The position numbers and the translations under genes were made by a program. Positions 24,386 through 35,212 of a DNA stretch of 64,000 nt are shown here, one piece after another. Location of the stretch: NCBI GenBank assembly GCA_028753945.1, contig JAPNXP010000006.1:3162001-3226000 (forward strand), in the 5' to 3' direction. This DNA is from Hexactinellida sp. DTS-2022 (lineage: Eukaryota > Porifera > Hexactinellida). The notes beneath the pieces were generated by a model. That model saw nothing but the letters and a program-made list of their open reading frames with translations. It ran no database searches and was not told the origin of the DNA. Each line of letters begins with the position of its first letter. The stretch's first letter is position 1.

Positions 24386-24712
24386 TATATAGAACATTCA
24401 TATCCATAAAGCACACTATAATAGTATACACATTCTCACACGTCTATCCCCATCTTCTCGACATCAGCTGGTAGCATAATCCCGTTAGCCTTATCGATCT
24501 CAAACTCCACACGAAGCCCGTGGCAGTCCCAACCGAATCGCCGCTCCACGTAGAACCCGCTAGCCGTAGCGTATCTACAGGTAAACAATAGGAGTAAACA
24601 AACAAACAAACAAACAAGCAAGCAAACAAACAAAAAACAAACCAACAAGCAAACAACAAACAACAAATACCCAATAGAGATAAAATAGGAACTACTAGTA
24701 ACAACATCCTTA

Positions 24713-26985
24713 ATTAATAGGAGGCGCATGCAATTGATCGACTTTTTTAGGTTTGCAATTCATCGACTTTCCCAGGTTTGCAATTCATCGACTTACTCTA
24801 AGGTGTGCAATTCATCGACTTTCCTAGGTGTGCAATTCATCGACTTTTTAAGGTTTGCAATTCATCGACTTTTAATTAAGTATTTAAATAAGAATGGGAT
24901 TTTCCATGTTTTGTATTGACAGTAGTAGCATGATGTTTTCATTTATGTATACAACTATATAAATAACTTTTCAATATCAAGTTAATATTCTTTCGAAATT
25001 GCTTTTATTGACTTACTTCATATAATATCATGGATTACACGAGCGGACATTACAAACATAAAAGAGGAACGATCATTACTACATCAGATGGTTTCAAATA
25101 TAATCGCTATAAAGCCAAACATGGTATGACATATTTACGATGTGTTTTATATCTGACACAAAAAGCATGTAGAGGATCCGCAAAGTTGGATTCTCACTCC
25201 GATACAATTACACCCTTAAAAGCACACAATCATCCGCTTTCAGATTATAGGGCCGAAGTTTACCTTTAAAATCAAAGTGCTTAATCGCGGCGAGAACTTC
25301 ACGTGACAGACTATCTAAGGTGTTTAAACGTGGTCCGTGATGATCCTGCTGCGACTACTTTATCATATAAAAATTTAGAATCAACAATGTATCGCGCACG
25401 TAGAGAAATTGAGCACCTATTCCTGAAGTCCAGCTGAATTTTGTCAAATGATTCCATCATCACAATTTGGTGTCCATTACAAAGGTGAGGAAATGATATC
25501 GGAGTAATTTTTTTCTCAGATAAGATGACTGCTACACTATCAGAAGTAGAAGACATTTATTTCGATGGAACATTTTACACAGTCCCTCCCAATTCTATCA
25601 ACTGTGGACAGTTTTTGCACGATTTGGGCGTCACGTACTCCCTGCGATTCATTGTCTGCTTACAGGCAAACAGGAAGAAATCTATACTGCTGTTCTAGCA
25701 AGAATTCATGAACTTTTTTCTTCCACAACTAACACCTATTAATGGGATGTCCGATTGGGAAAGGGGTGCTAGAAACGCTGTAAAAACACGATTTCCAGGT
25801 ATTCTTCTTAGAGGATGTCATTTTCACTATTCTCAAAGTGTCTGGCATAAGATTCAAAGGTTAGGCCTTTCCAATGCATATCACTCGAATTCGGAATTTA
25901 AAACAGCAGTTAGGTATTTTATGGCTCTTCCATTTCTTCCCGAAGATCATATTCGACCAATATATAATCACTTAAATTTGGAAGATGTCATTCTTACTGC
26001 TGAGAATATGGATAACTTTACCATTTTAAAAAATTATATCAGAAAGCAATGGATTGATGGCGTTCCTAGCAACGAACTCTCTGTTTTTAATTGTAAATTC
26101 AGAACGAACAATGGAGCGGAAAACTACCATGTTAGATTGAAAAAGGACATCGTAGTCGCACATCCACGCATTTGGTTCTTTGTAGAAGTCTTAAATAACA
26201 CAATCCAGGATACTGATCTAGATATTGAGCGTCTAAGCAGAGGCATTGATATCACTCGCACACGCAAATTGAAAGATATCCAGAAAGATTCATTCCTTAG
26301 TAACTGCAGAGAAAAGCTTGTGTGAGGTGAATATGTTCTAGTTCAATATGTGAAATCAATTGCCAACTCGATTCAACCAGAAACCAATTCGATGGATATT
26401 ATACATGGAGATCTTCAATCGATGACGATGATGAGCGTGAAACTCATCAACAAATTGCTGCTTGCTGTGTGTGCCTATTACGTAGAGAAACGACCGTAGT
26501 ATTTCTTCCCTGCAGACATGCTAAATGTTGCGAGAATTGCAGCGTACACCTAGAACAATGCCCAATGTGCAGGTCTACCATCGAAGAACGATTCCAAATA
26601 TATATTTAATAATTTTATATTACTTTATTGTTTTTCTCATTTGGTTACTTTTATTTAATCATTTATTCATAAAAACTCGTGACTAGTACAATGCTTTTGA
26701 AGCGGAAGTAGTCCTCCGTTCCTGTTAAAATACTTCAGTCTGACAGGATTTGGGGATGGTAGGTCACCTAGGACCACCCTCCCTACGCCACTGTCACAGT
26801 AAAGTCGATAATTTGCTAACCATAGGAAAGTCAATAAATTGCAAACTTTGGAAAGTCGATGAATTGCAAACTTTGGAAAGTCGATGAATTGCAAAACTTT
26901 GGAAAGTCGATGAATTGCAAACCTTGGAAAGTCGATGAATTGCAAATACTGAGTCGATCAATTGACGCTTCTCCATTAATAGTTC
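24713..26985 (+). mobile_element. Mutator-like element with tandem-repeat ends
   Basis: Both ends are about 150 bp of tandem TTTGCAATTCATCGACTTTC units in opposite orientation (24727-24880 and 26820-26950), capped by GGAGGCGCATGCAATTGATC and GGAGAAGCGTCAATTGATC. ATTAAT lies at both borders, but the exact target duplication cannot be fixed in this AT-rich context. It interrupts exon 1 of the synthetase copy between LAGTI and KDVVTR. Confidence 0.75.
25030..26609 (+). pseudogene. Mutator-like (MULE) transposase with FLYWCH and RING domains, frameshifted
   Basis: A DDE-type transposase would cut and rejoin the element. An N-terminal FLYWCH-like zinc finger lies at 25030-25266 (KYNRYKAKHGMTYLRC, ending KAHNHPLS). 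A MULE core follows (STMYRARREIEHLFLKS near 25390, SDWERGARNAVKTRFPG and LLRGCHFHYSQSVWHK at 25745-25860, then GVPSNELSVFNCKFRTNNGA). The C-terminus at 26455-26609 is a C3HC4 RING: CCVC, then PCRHAKCCENC, then CPMC. At least three frame changes or stops separate the blocks (about 25267, 25320-25700, 26330). A RING on a MULE transposase suggests ubiquitin ligase activity in the ancestor, which is inference. Confidence 0.78.
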
Positions 26986-27066
26986 CAGCTAGAATGTGTC
27001 CGTAATTCGGAAAACCAGTGGCGAACGGTGGTCCGTCATAGAAAGTATATTTCGGTCGATCCTTAG

Positions 27067-27561
27067 CAGGGTTGCCAATCCAATCCAATCCAATCCAATC
27101 CAATCGACAATCCAATCCAATCGAGCCAAATTCGGACAATCGGCAATCCAAATTTCGACAATCGATTATTCGGATGACAATCCAATCGCAATCGACAATC
27201 CAAAATATCATCGATTTTTTTGGATTGTTTCTCCGATTTTTTTCGATAGTTTACTCCTCAGTATTATATCAAAAAGAGTTATGTTTCATCATACGTTCAA
27301 ACTTAAGACATATATTATTGGGTTTAATTGACGAGCAATTGTGCATTTTAAATTTTGGCATTATTTAGATATTGAAAAAACAAACAATCGAAAAAATCGA
27401 TGAAAATTCATCGATTGCAATCCAATCGATAAAAATCGAAGCAATCCAATCGACAATCCAATCAATGAAAAATGCAGCAATCCAACCGATAATCCAATCG
27501 ATGAAAAATGCAGCAATCGGCAATCGAAAATCTTCTCGATTGGATTGGATTGGCAACCCTG
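27067..27561. mobile_element. hAT MITE in synthetase exon 1, CAATCC satellite interior
   Basis: A perfect 8-bp duplication ATCCTTAG (27059-27066 and 27562-27569) flanks ends CAGGGTTGCCAATCC and GGATTGGCAACCCTG. The interior is mostly CAATCCAATCGA-type repeats. It falls between the codons for LSKD and RPKYTF. Confidence 0.92.
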
Positions 27562-27711
27562 ATCCTTAGACAGATTTAGTTGCTGCTGAAAACATTAATT
27601 TTCCTCCAGAATTTTAGAATATTCTCTTCTTCATTTGGAAAGTTTATATTAGACTGAACTGGTTTCAATCCAATGTGTGACATTAAATAACGCTAGTATG
27701 GGTAATTATAA

Positions 27712-27867
27712 TAGTACTAAGCTCGTTAGTACGAACACGATTAATACGAACAAACGTCCCTACAATGGCTATTCAATGGGTATTACTCGGGTTAATTAAT
27801 ACGAACTCCGGATAAAGCTAACACATTTTAACCGTCCGTTGGTGTTCATATTAACGAGGTTATACTG
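27712..27867. mobile_element. pogo/Tigger-type MITE, diverged left end
   Basis: The right end CGAGGTTATACTG and internal GTTAATTAATACGAACTCC are typical of the family. The left end (AGTACTAAGCTCGTTAGTA) has drifted. The hAT target duplication begins directly after it. Confidence 0.65.
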
Positions 27868-28893
27868 TATATGACCAGGGGCGGCGGCAGGGGGGCGCCA
27901 CTTTTTTCCATATCTTATGCTAAATTATGCAAATCAACGCCGTAACGAAATGAAATCATGAAATAAGTGATGAACGAAATAAATCTATGCCTACATTGTC
28001 TACAATATTAGATCCATCCTCCTTTCTCCACGGGTTACGAAGGCGTCGAGAACCTGATTGAGGCCGTCCTCTGTCTCAAGCCCCTTAGTGCGGCCCCGAG
28101 ACATAGCTAGGATTCCACAATCTGATAACCGCTAGTGTGTCATCGTCGTCCGCAGCCAGGTCTTGACACGCTTCATGACACTGAAGCTTCTCTCGCATCC
28201 TGCGGAGGAGATGGGAAGGGTTACAGCAATTTTGGCAAGTTCGTAGAGGCAGAATAGTGAGTCTTTATGCGGTATAAGAAACCGGTAGAACTCAGATAAA
28301 CTGTCTACACTTGCAATCGCCGGGTGACCATCTGCCCTCATTTTAGCAACCATGAGTTTACACGTCTCCACCTGAGGGCGAAGAGGTGCGCAGTCGATAT
28401 GAAAACGCTCTGCCATAGGCTGCAGGAGATCCAACTCAAGAAATGAGTCATGAAGCTGGGGGTTCAAGGCGTCAATGCCAGTTAGGACTCCGTCATTGTT
28501 CAAGGCATATCGTGTCTCGATTTCTGCTATCAGAGCACGCAACATGGGGTTGAAGACAATGCGTCGCCAGTCATCTGGGCCTTCGAAGTTTCTAATATAT
28601 CCTTCTTGGCCAGCGTTAGCAGCAGCAGTTCTACGGACTCTTCGAACTCTTCGTTGTGGTGGTGCAGGAAGGTCAGACTCTTGAATGACAGCCTCGGCAC
28701 GTTCCCAAATTCCATCGAATCGCGGATCTGCATGTGGGGGATTCAGAGGAGCGAGTTCTTCCACCAAAGTATTGATGAGGTTTCTAGCAGCAGAGAAGGT
28801 GGCATCATGGGCTTGCAACTGTCTGGACAGGATATCAACCTTGTTCAGAATCCACTCCATGATAGAGAGGTTTATGATCAGGTGTGTGTCCAC

Positions 28894-29497
28894 TAGTGCT
28901 GCGAACTGGAATTATATTTGATTCAATTCAGTTACAGTTACAGTTACAGTTTTAGTTTCATTTCAGTTACAGTTTTAATTTAGTTACAGTTACAGTTTTC
29001 ATTTCAGTTACAGTCTTAATTCAGTTACAGTTTTAATTCAGTTACAGTTTTCATTTCAGTTACAGGTTTCATTTCGGTTACAACTTTACCACAGTCAGTA
29101 CGATTTCGTACTTAGTTTGCCTAAGTTTGGTATTCACAACTTTCACCTATTTACGACTAAACCTTGGTTAATTATTACTAACCCTTATTATACTCTATCC
29201 AATAAATAATCGTAATCGCTTAATCTAGGTTCCAAGGTCTGCAGACAACATAATCTAGTTTCATTTTTTCTAATTTCATTTTATGCCGCCTGACTAGTGC
29301 TGCAAACCGGAATTGAATTTGAAGAAATTCAATTTCATTTTTAATTTCAGTTGGAGAAAAATACATTTCAGTTACAGTTACAGTTTTATAATCGAGTACA
29401 TTTCAGTTACAGTTACAGTTACAGTTTAGAAAATCGCTAAAACTATTTCAGTTTTAATTCAGTTACAGTTTTAATTCAGTTTCAGTTCGCAGCACTA
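28894..29497. mobile_element. hAT MITE with CAGTTACAGTTT satellite interior
   Basis: A perfect 8-bp duplication GTGTCCAC (28886-28893 and 29498-29505) flanks ends TAGTGCTGCGAAC and GTTCGCAGCACTA. Most of the interior is tandem CAGTTACAGTTTTAATT. A second left-end-like sequence, CTAGTGCTGCAAACCGG, lies near 29293, suggesting an internal duplication or nested copy. Confidence 0.92.
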
Positions 29498-30238
29498 GTG
29501 TCCACGGTGAGTAGAAGTCCAGAAGCTGTGGCTCGTCGCTTAGAGTCTTTGTGACACTCGCTCTGCTCAATAAGAGTATCGTGAACAGCAGGCATGACTT
29601 TGAGAATGCCTTAGGCACATCTTGCTTTTCCCGCAGTTGTTGTTGCACGCCCCTGTGCTCACCGGACATAACACTGGCCCCATCGAAAGCCATTCCCACC
29701 ATGCCATTGATGTCGATTCCCACAGTCGTGAGCATTGCAGATATAACTGTGGTGAGACCGGCAGCACTCAAATCATCAGACGCAGCCCCGAAGCCAATGA
29801 ACTCCTCCTGAATCCCACCGTCAGAGACATAGCGGATGCTCACAGCAACTTGCTCCACTTTAGAGAGGTCCTTCGTCTCATCCGCACTGAGACTATAGCA
29901 CCCTGCAAGCGATACCTCTTTTGCCACTTGCTGTCTGATGATAGACGACGCACAGTGGAGCAACTCGTTCTGGATGTCATGGTGCAGGTACTTTTGGTTC
30001 TGCGGTCCCTTAGCTAGTCTCTCTCTGATAGAAGTGCTGTGTGTAGACAATAAATCCATCCCTTCCAAGAAATTGCCTCTATCGGCCATGTTCCCATGAG
30101 CGTCTACTGCAGTGGCGCCCTCTCGATGCCCCCGAAAGGCCAGCCCATTTCTGCCAAGGTAGAGTACTAGACCAATGATATCCATGATGTATTGGCGGTT
30201 CTTGAGCACTTCATCGCGATGGGTTTTGTGTACTAGAG

Positions 30239-30381
30239 CAGCGTTTCTCAACCGGGCCCCGTGGCCCCCCTGGGGGGCAACGAGCCCTTCGCCACGAAGC
30301 TTTTTATTGAAGGGTAGGGGGCCACGGGTACTGAAGGTCTCGGTAGGGGGGTCACGGAGCATTAAAGGTTGAGAACCACTG
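30239..30381. mobile_element. 143-bp hAT MITE in the transposase gene
   Basis: A perfect 8-bp duplication TACTAGAG (30231-30238 and 30382-30389) flanks ends CAGCGTTTCTCAACC and GGTTGAGAACCACTG. Confidence 0.95.
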
Positions 30382-31196
30382 TACTAGAGTCACCACAGAA
30401 GTTTCATTTAGCAGGCATCTTTTGTGCTCAGTCCAAGCAGTAGAAGATGACGTGGGAGCCAGCGATGTTTCATGTGCTTTCACTGAAGCTGTAATCGAGT
30501 CATACTTACCAAATCCTACAGTAGTCCACGCAGTAGAGGCATTGAGATTCCTTCCATAGTGGCGACAAGCAAAGCAGAACATCCTATTCAGCGACACACT
30601 ATACTCACACCAAGAATGCAAGGCATATAATTTCTTGTTGAAGCGTCGGTCACGGTCACCCATTCTCACTGCAGGATACACCATTAAATTGGGCTGCGTA
30701 GGACCATCTCCTGGAAACTGTGAAACATCATTAGGTCCGGGTGGAGGCGTTCTCTTCCTCTTGGCCTGAGGGCTGTTGTTATTGATATCTGAGTCAGATG
30801 ACATTGACATATGAATACTACTCAATTAACTTGAAGAGGATGAATAAACGATCAACAGTCACTAATACGAAAAATAACGGTTATGTGATGAATCCTAAAT
30901 TAAATAGAAAGGCTAATATATATTTCAAATAAAATATATGGGTAACATACTGGTAACAATCGATGAAGTTGAAAAAGTGGCGCATCCTTATATTTGTCGG
31001 CGCCCCCTCGGCGCCCCCTGGGCGTCGAGGCTGGCGCCGCCCCTGTATATGACATTATATAACGCTAATATGGGTAGGTATTAACAAAATAATATTATAG
31101 GTTATATATTCATATTTAACACCTCCATTTTCAAGCGAAATATGAAATAGGAAATTCAAGTAGTTAATCGAATATAGAATATTATGCTATCTATTA

Positions 31197-31767
31197 TAGT
31201 TAGGGAATTTTGACTCAATTCAGCTACCTGAGTAAAATTATACACATACCGACGCTCTAAAACGTGATTTTATAAAATTATTCGAGATTTTCGAGATTAA
31301 CTGTAAATCTCGAATAATTGTATAAAATCACGTTTTAGTGTCGGTATGTGTATAATTTTACTCAGGTAGCTGAATTGAGTCGAATGAGGGGTCTCTTGAT
31401 TAATCGGGAACACTATTTGATAATGGAATTTTTACACATTCCAAAGACATTCCAGCGTTGCTATGGAAAAATTCTTCCAAATATCGACATGTGATATATC
31501 AAATTGCTGGAAATTTAACGCAGAGTACCAATATGGTGATAATAAGTTGATTGGAGCTGATTTGAGAAAGTTAGCTCCAGAAATGTCGGCGATTTACTAT
31601 GGAAAATCAGAAACTGCAACCCGTGTAAAAAATTTTCCTTACGGGTTTGGGCTTGCAACTTTTTTTCTATGTTTATTTGGGTCCAGAAGAAGACTCTAGT
31701 GTAGAAATTGTTTGGTAACAATTTTTTTCAAGGTTTACCTATAATTTGAGGTAAAATTCCCTAACTA
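31197..31767. mobile_element. MITE with long internal hairpin
   Basis: The ends are TAGTTAGGGAATTTT and AAAATTCCCTAACTA. Just inside the left end is a near-perfect inverted repeat of about 80-bp arms (31213-31385). The right part carries a small ORF (31463-31699) with no recognisable similarity. Bases 31054-31196 and 31768-31971 hold nothing notable beyond a short repeat of 27676-27710. Confidence 0.65.
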
Positions 31768-31971
31768 TTAATTAATATAGAGTGTAATCTTATATTTAGA
31801 ATTTAAGTTGGAATGAATAATCAAATCGTAAACTACGTAAGTTCATAAATGGGGCTCAAATATATTAGCAAAGATATCTATATACTGTATCTATATTTAG
31901 AATTTAAAATAGAGAGCGCGAGCGAAATAGCTCCAAATCGAGATAACTGTTATTGTTTGCGTTAATACATA

Positions 31972-32128
31972 CAGTAGACTCTGTTAATAGGAACACGAAA
32001 AAGGGAAATATCGGTTAAGGAGCATAAGGTTTAATTCCCCTAGCCTATACAAATGCATGCAAGTCACTCCGGTTATTACGAACATATTTCTACAGTCCCC
32101 TGGTGTTCCTATTAACAGAACATACTAC
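31972..32128. mobile_element. pogo/Tigger-type MITE
   Basis: It starts CAGTAGACTCTGTTAATAGG and ends CCTATTAACAGAACATACTA, which is inverted but degraded at the last bases. Confidence 0.7.
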
Positions 32129-32406
32129 AAACTAAAATATATTTTAATTAAGTGGTTCAAAGGAATTTGATGGAATTGCAGAATTAGTTATTTCATTGAA
32201 ACAACAACCACAATACAGCCACTAATCTAAATATGCAATAAGTTCAGAGTTAAAGTATTGTAAGTTACTGCACAAACTAAAATAATAACAGTCGATTGTA
32301 TCAATTATTTACAGCTATTCGTTCCATGCTACGGGCATTTTAACATTTTTTGCCTTATGACTTATTCTCTCGCTTATACTTCTAACATATTATATATTGG
32401 AATATA

Positions 32407-32582
32407 CAGTAGAACCTCATTAATATGAACACCAACGGACGGTAAAAATTTGTTCGCTTTATCCGGAGTACGTACCATTTGAATTTTGAATAGCCATTGT
32501 TGGGACTTGATTTTGTGGAACAGTTTGTTCGTCTTATCCGGAAATTCGTACTAACCGTTTTCGTACTAACGAGGTTCTACTG
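32407..32582. mobile_element. pogo/Tigger-type MITE
   Basis: The ends are CAGTAGAACCTCATTAATATG and CGTACTAACGAGGTTCTACTG, with TA on both sides. Confidence 0.82.
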
Positions 32583-32765
32583 TACGTATATTATAATAGT
32601 CTAATGAATGGAATTGCAGTAGTTTATATTTTGAACTAACAGGTCCTAAACTTAGAAATGAAGACTCAAATAATACTTAGGTAATAAGCACAGGATAACA
32701 CTTAATTATTGAATAATTTTTTGACAAATAATAAATGTTACTAAATATAGAAATTCAAATATATA

Positions 32766-32942
32766 CAGTATAACCTCGAGAGCAAGAACACGGTTAATAC
32801 GAACACTATTTTCAGTCCCCTTCAAAGGCTTTTCAATACAAATTTCACCGATTAATACTAATTCCGGATAATGCGAACGCATTTTGACGGTTTTTTAATG
32901 TCCCCTGGTATTCATACTTGTTAACTCATCTTAACACACCTG
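32766..32942. mobile_element. pogo/Tigger-type MITE, degraded
   Basis: The left end CAGTATAACCTCGAGAGCA, internal GGTTAATACGAACAC and AATTCCGGATAATGCGAAC are diagnostic. The right end (CATCTTAACACACCTG) is eroded. Bases 32583-32765 and 32943-33059 show nothing else. Confidence 0.6.
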
Positions 32943-33059
32943 TATATACATTTTGGTTAAATAATATCAAATAACAACAAATAAAGTTGTTTATATTAGA
33001 GAATTAATATTTTAGGACGTGTAGCACCAAACACGAACAAATCTGAAAAAATAAACTGT

Positions 33060-34395
33060 AATTATAAAGCTACTAATAATCAATATAAAAAATCAAAAAT
33101 TGCAGCCTGTGCCGACGCATGTTCCTTTGGTGGAACTATATTTTGATTGTGGTTTATTGATAGTGCCTCCAATGGAACATCCTGTCGGCACAGGCTGCAA
33201 TTTTGGATTTTTTTCGCTAAGTCATCATCACTGTAAAGGTGTTAAATTATTTCAGAAAGGTGTTTCAGAAGGCTACTACCCCTAGAGTGGTGGAAGTTTC
33301 CATTTAGTTCACTTCATTTTAGAGATATTCAAGTTTGAGTAGGATATAATAGCTGATGACTCAGCATTTTTTATGTGAGTGTTGGGTCATCACCCAACAT
33401 CAACTAACCCATTTTAAATATCGAATTAACAAAATTGTAAGAAAACATTTTTTAAACGATGTCATCATCACCTCAAAGGTGTCAATACCCACTTGTATAG
33501 GTGGCACGTGCCATAACGACCAATTGATAAATTGAAAGTTTGTTTCTATCTTCTATGATCTCTGAGATTTATGATATTTAATTAATTAGTATAAATAATT
33601 ATTAATATTATTTATAATTTAACACCAATTTCAATGTCAACTTATATTTATTTAATTATTTTGTCATAAATAATAAATTAATTAATTTGGCTATCAAATT
33701 TCAATTCCGCACACTCGATAACCCCTAATAAACAAATTGGGAGCATCTTTATAAGTCATATACTGACAGAATTAATTATAATTAATTACGTCAGTATATT
33801 ACAGTGCAATAATATTCTCGTAGAGATAAATATAATCACATAATCTGTCGTTGTTATGGAATGTAAATTCTTAGTTTTCATTTAGAAATAGAAGCCTACT
33901 CAATTTCACAAGTGGAATCAATATAATTATCGCAATTTAAAACAATAGTGTAAGATTTAACAAATGGAATCAATATAATTATAGCAAGTTAAACAATAGA
34001 AATTAGATTTAACACTTTCAATTGAACTGAAGTGTTAGTAAACAAAGGGATTTTGCAACTCAATTGTGGCACAAACGAAGCGCAATTTGAAAAATTGTGC
34101 ACTGTCAAAAGGTGTAGAATTCAATTCTCTATCAAATACATATAAATTGAATATTCGGGTACTATTTATTGTTCTTTTTCTAACATTAAACAGGTCAAAA
34201 ATGTGGCCAAAAGAATGTAATCAAAAATCGTGACCCCAGGTGCACATCTGTAACCCATGAGACACATATCCTAAAAATTTGGGCTCTTAGTTAATTAAAC
34301 TCTGTTCTGTGGAGAGGATACGGAAGGAAAATAACTAACCAAAGCACTAAGATTAGAACTGGGCCACTATACTATAGTATAGTCGGCACAGTAAT
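33060..34395. repeat. Dispersed noncoding repeat, long form with hairpin core
   Basis: It begins with the hairpin AAAATTGCAGCCTGTGCCGA...GTCGGCACAGGCTGCAATTT (33085-33210). Next come TGATGACTCAGCATTTTTTA (33357), a TACTGACAGAATTAATTATA foldback (33770) and GACCCCAGGTGCACATCTGT (34231), and it ends at ACTATAGTATAGTCGGCAC. The same order is seen from 38390 and, in pieces, at 49835-50690. There is no coding potential. Confidence 0.7.
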
Positions 34396-34417
34396 AATAT
34401 AGGCAGTGATTTCAATC

Positions 34418-34650
34418 ATAGGCGCAAAGTTTTACAAGTCTGAGGTAAAAGTTGGGGGGCGCGGAGCGAGTGTAGCGAGCGATTTTCTGGGGGTCGCAGG
34501 ACTTGCCCCCCGAAAAAATTGATAACAACAAATGACATTTTTTTAATTAATTATACGTATATTTTGCTATCCTAAATTATATTGAACATTTTATTTTTTA
34601 TCCAGAGGGCACGGTAACACCCGCACCATTAATGTTGTCCCCAAAAATCT
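34418..34650. mobile_element. hAT-like fragment
   Basis: It starts CATAGGCGCAAAGTTT, has GGAGCGAGTGTAGCGAGCG and a right part (TATCCAGAGGGCACGGTAAC) that is the inverse of 51160-51200 in the hAT element at 50793-51456. No right terminus was found. Confidence 0.5.
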
Positions 34651-34720
34651 GAAAAATCTGAACTCTACAAAGCTCAGCTCTATATAAGGATTATCATATA
34701 ATAAATATTTAATGGAACTA

Positions 34721-35212
34721 CAGTGTAACCTTGCTAACCGGGGCCTCGATAACCGGGGAGCGGGGAATTCTTTTTTTGATTTCGTCGTTTAATATACAAA
34801 TGACTCTCTCTAACCGGGGAATTGCCCTAAGCGGGGAATGGGGAATGTGATCTGGTTACGACTTCGTATATTACTATAAATCCTAACCTCGCTAAACGGG
34901 GAATTTATAACATAAGTCGAGATGAATAGTATTATTACAGTGTCTTACTAATAGTACTTTACTTAATACAAACAATCATTCTACTAGTTTCCCTAAATCT
35001 GAAAGTTTCTAGAACACAAATAAGCTACACGGCTAATTAGAATTTCCGAAAAAGTCTGTGATGCTTGCCTGCTTAAGTGTGCTAAAATATAAGTTTCAAT
35101 AGAAAGTCAAGACCATAGGAAAATCAATAAATAGAGACACCCTCTAACCGGGGACTGGGGAATAACTTCAAAATCTGTAGTCCCAAATTCCCCGGTTAGC
35201 GAGGTTACACTG
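34721..35212. mobile_element. pogo-type MITE with an empty-site paralog in the window
   Basis: The ends are CAGTGTAACCTTGCTAACCG and CGGTTAGCGAGGTTACACTG, flanked by TA. The flanks AATGGAAC and TATCTATATTAGTGCCTG join directly at about 38175-38190 with a single TA. That empty copy fixes the borders exactly. Confidence 0.92.

Larger units (their letters stand above)
17133..27683 (-). pseudogene. IARS1: Isoleucyl-tRNA synthetase (cytosolic type), truncated and disrupted copy
   Basis: An intact enzyme would attach isoleucine to tRNA-Ile in the cytosol. Exon 1 starts at ATG 27683 (NFPNEEENILKFW, then LSKD / [15 protein letters not shown] and [10 protein letters not shown], the HIGH-type ATP site). 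Exon 2 is 24574-24440 ([11 protein letters not shown]), exon 3 is 24193-24007 (LGRWIDFKNDYKTMYP), and two editing-domain exons are 17678-17593 (FPGQKLFGERY) and 17337-17133 (TGVVHQDPGFGEDN, ending GQYVK). Exon 1 is split by a hAT MITE after LSKD and by a Mutator-like element after LAGTI; the exon continues as AAGGATGTTGTTACTAG (KDVVTR) at 24711-24695. A one-base shift precedes QQQLNLSKD, the exon-1 donor lacks a GT in phase, and the last two exons do not agree in phase. I found neither the segment with WTTTPW nor anything C-terminal (KMSKS). The TRP gene follows, so no space remains for it. It reads as a dead fragment. Confidence 0.8.
28000..30825 (-). pseudogene. hAT transposase (ZMYM1/DUF4371 type), inactivated
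   Basis: The enzyme that would cut and insert hAT elements. On the minus strand: an N-terminal TTF-like zinc region (SLNRMFCFACRHYGRN, about 30640-30560), then the DUF4371 catalytic part (SLSADETKDLSKVEQVAV, GMVGMAFDGASVMSGE, about 29920-29640), then the C-terminal dimerisation region (AVTLPISSAGCERSFSVMKR, about 28240-28160). It is broken by a MITE at 30239-30381, a second at 28894-29497, a frame change at the second insertion site, probable loss of the segment after the GMAFDGAS block, and an in-frame TAG at 28132 with the frame continuing (RLSDCGILAMSRGR) to 28000. Confidence 0.88.
27876..31045 (-). mobile_element. Full-length hAT transposon, 3170 bp
   Basis: A perfect 8-bp duplication TATATGAC (27868-27875 and 31046-31053) flanks ends CAGGGGCGGCGGCAG and (inverted) CAGGGGCGGCGCCAG. 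Subterminal AAAAAGTGGCGC is present on both sides. It carries a dead transposase and two younger hAT MITEs. Confidence 0.92.

Noticed and set aside
26831..27331. ORFs rich in Ile/Asp/Trp and Ser/Ile/Gln
   Set aside because: They come from the CAATCC repeats of the hAT MITE and the terminal repeats of the Mutator-like element; only the short synthetase block is real.
31463..31699. 78-residue ORF as a gene
   Set aside because: It lies inside the MITE with the long hairpin, overlaps an antisense ORF of similar size and has no recognisable motif.
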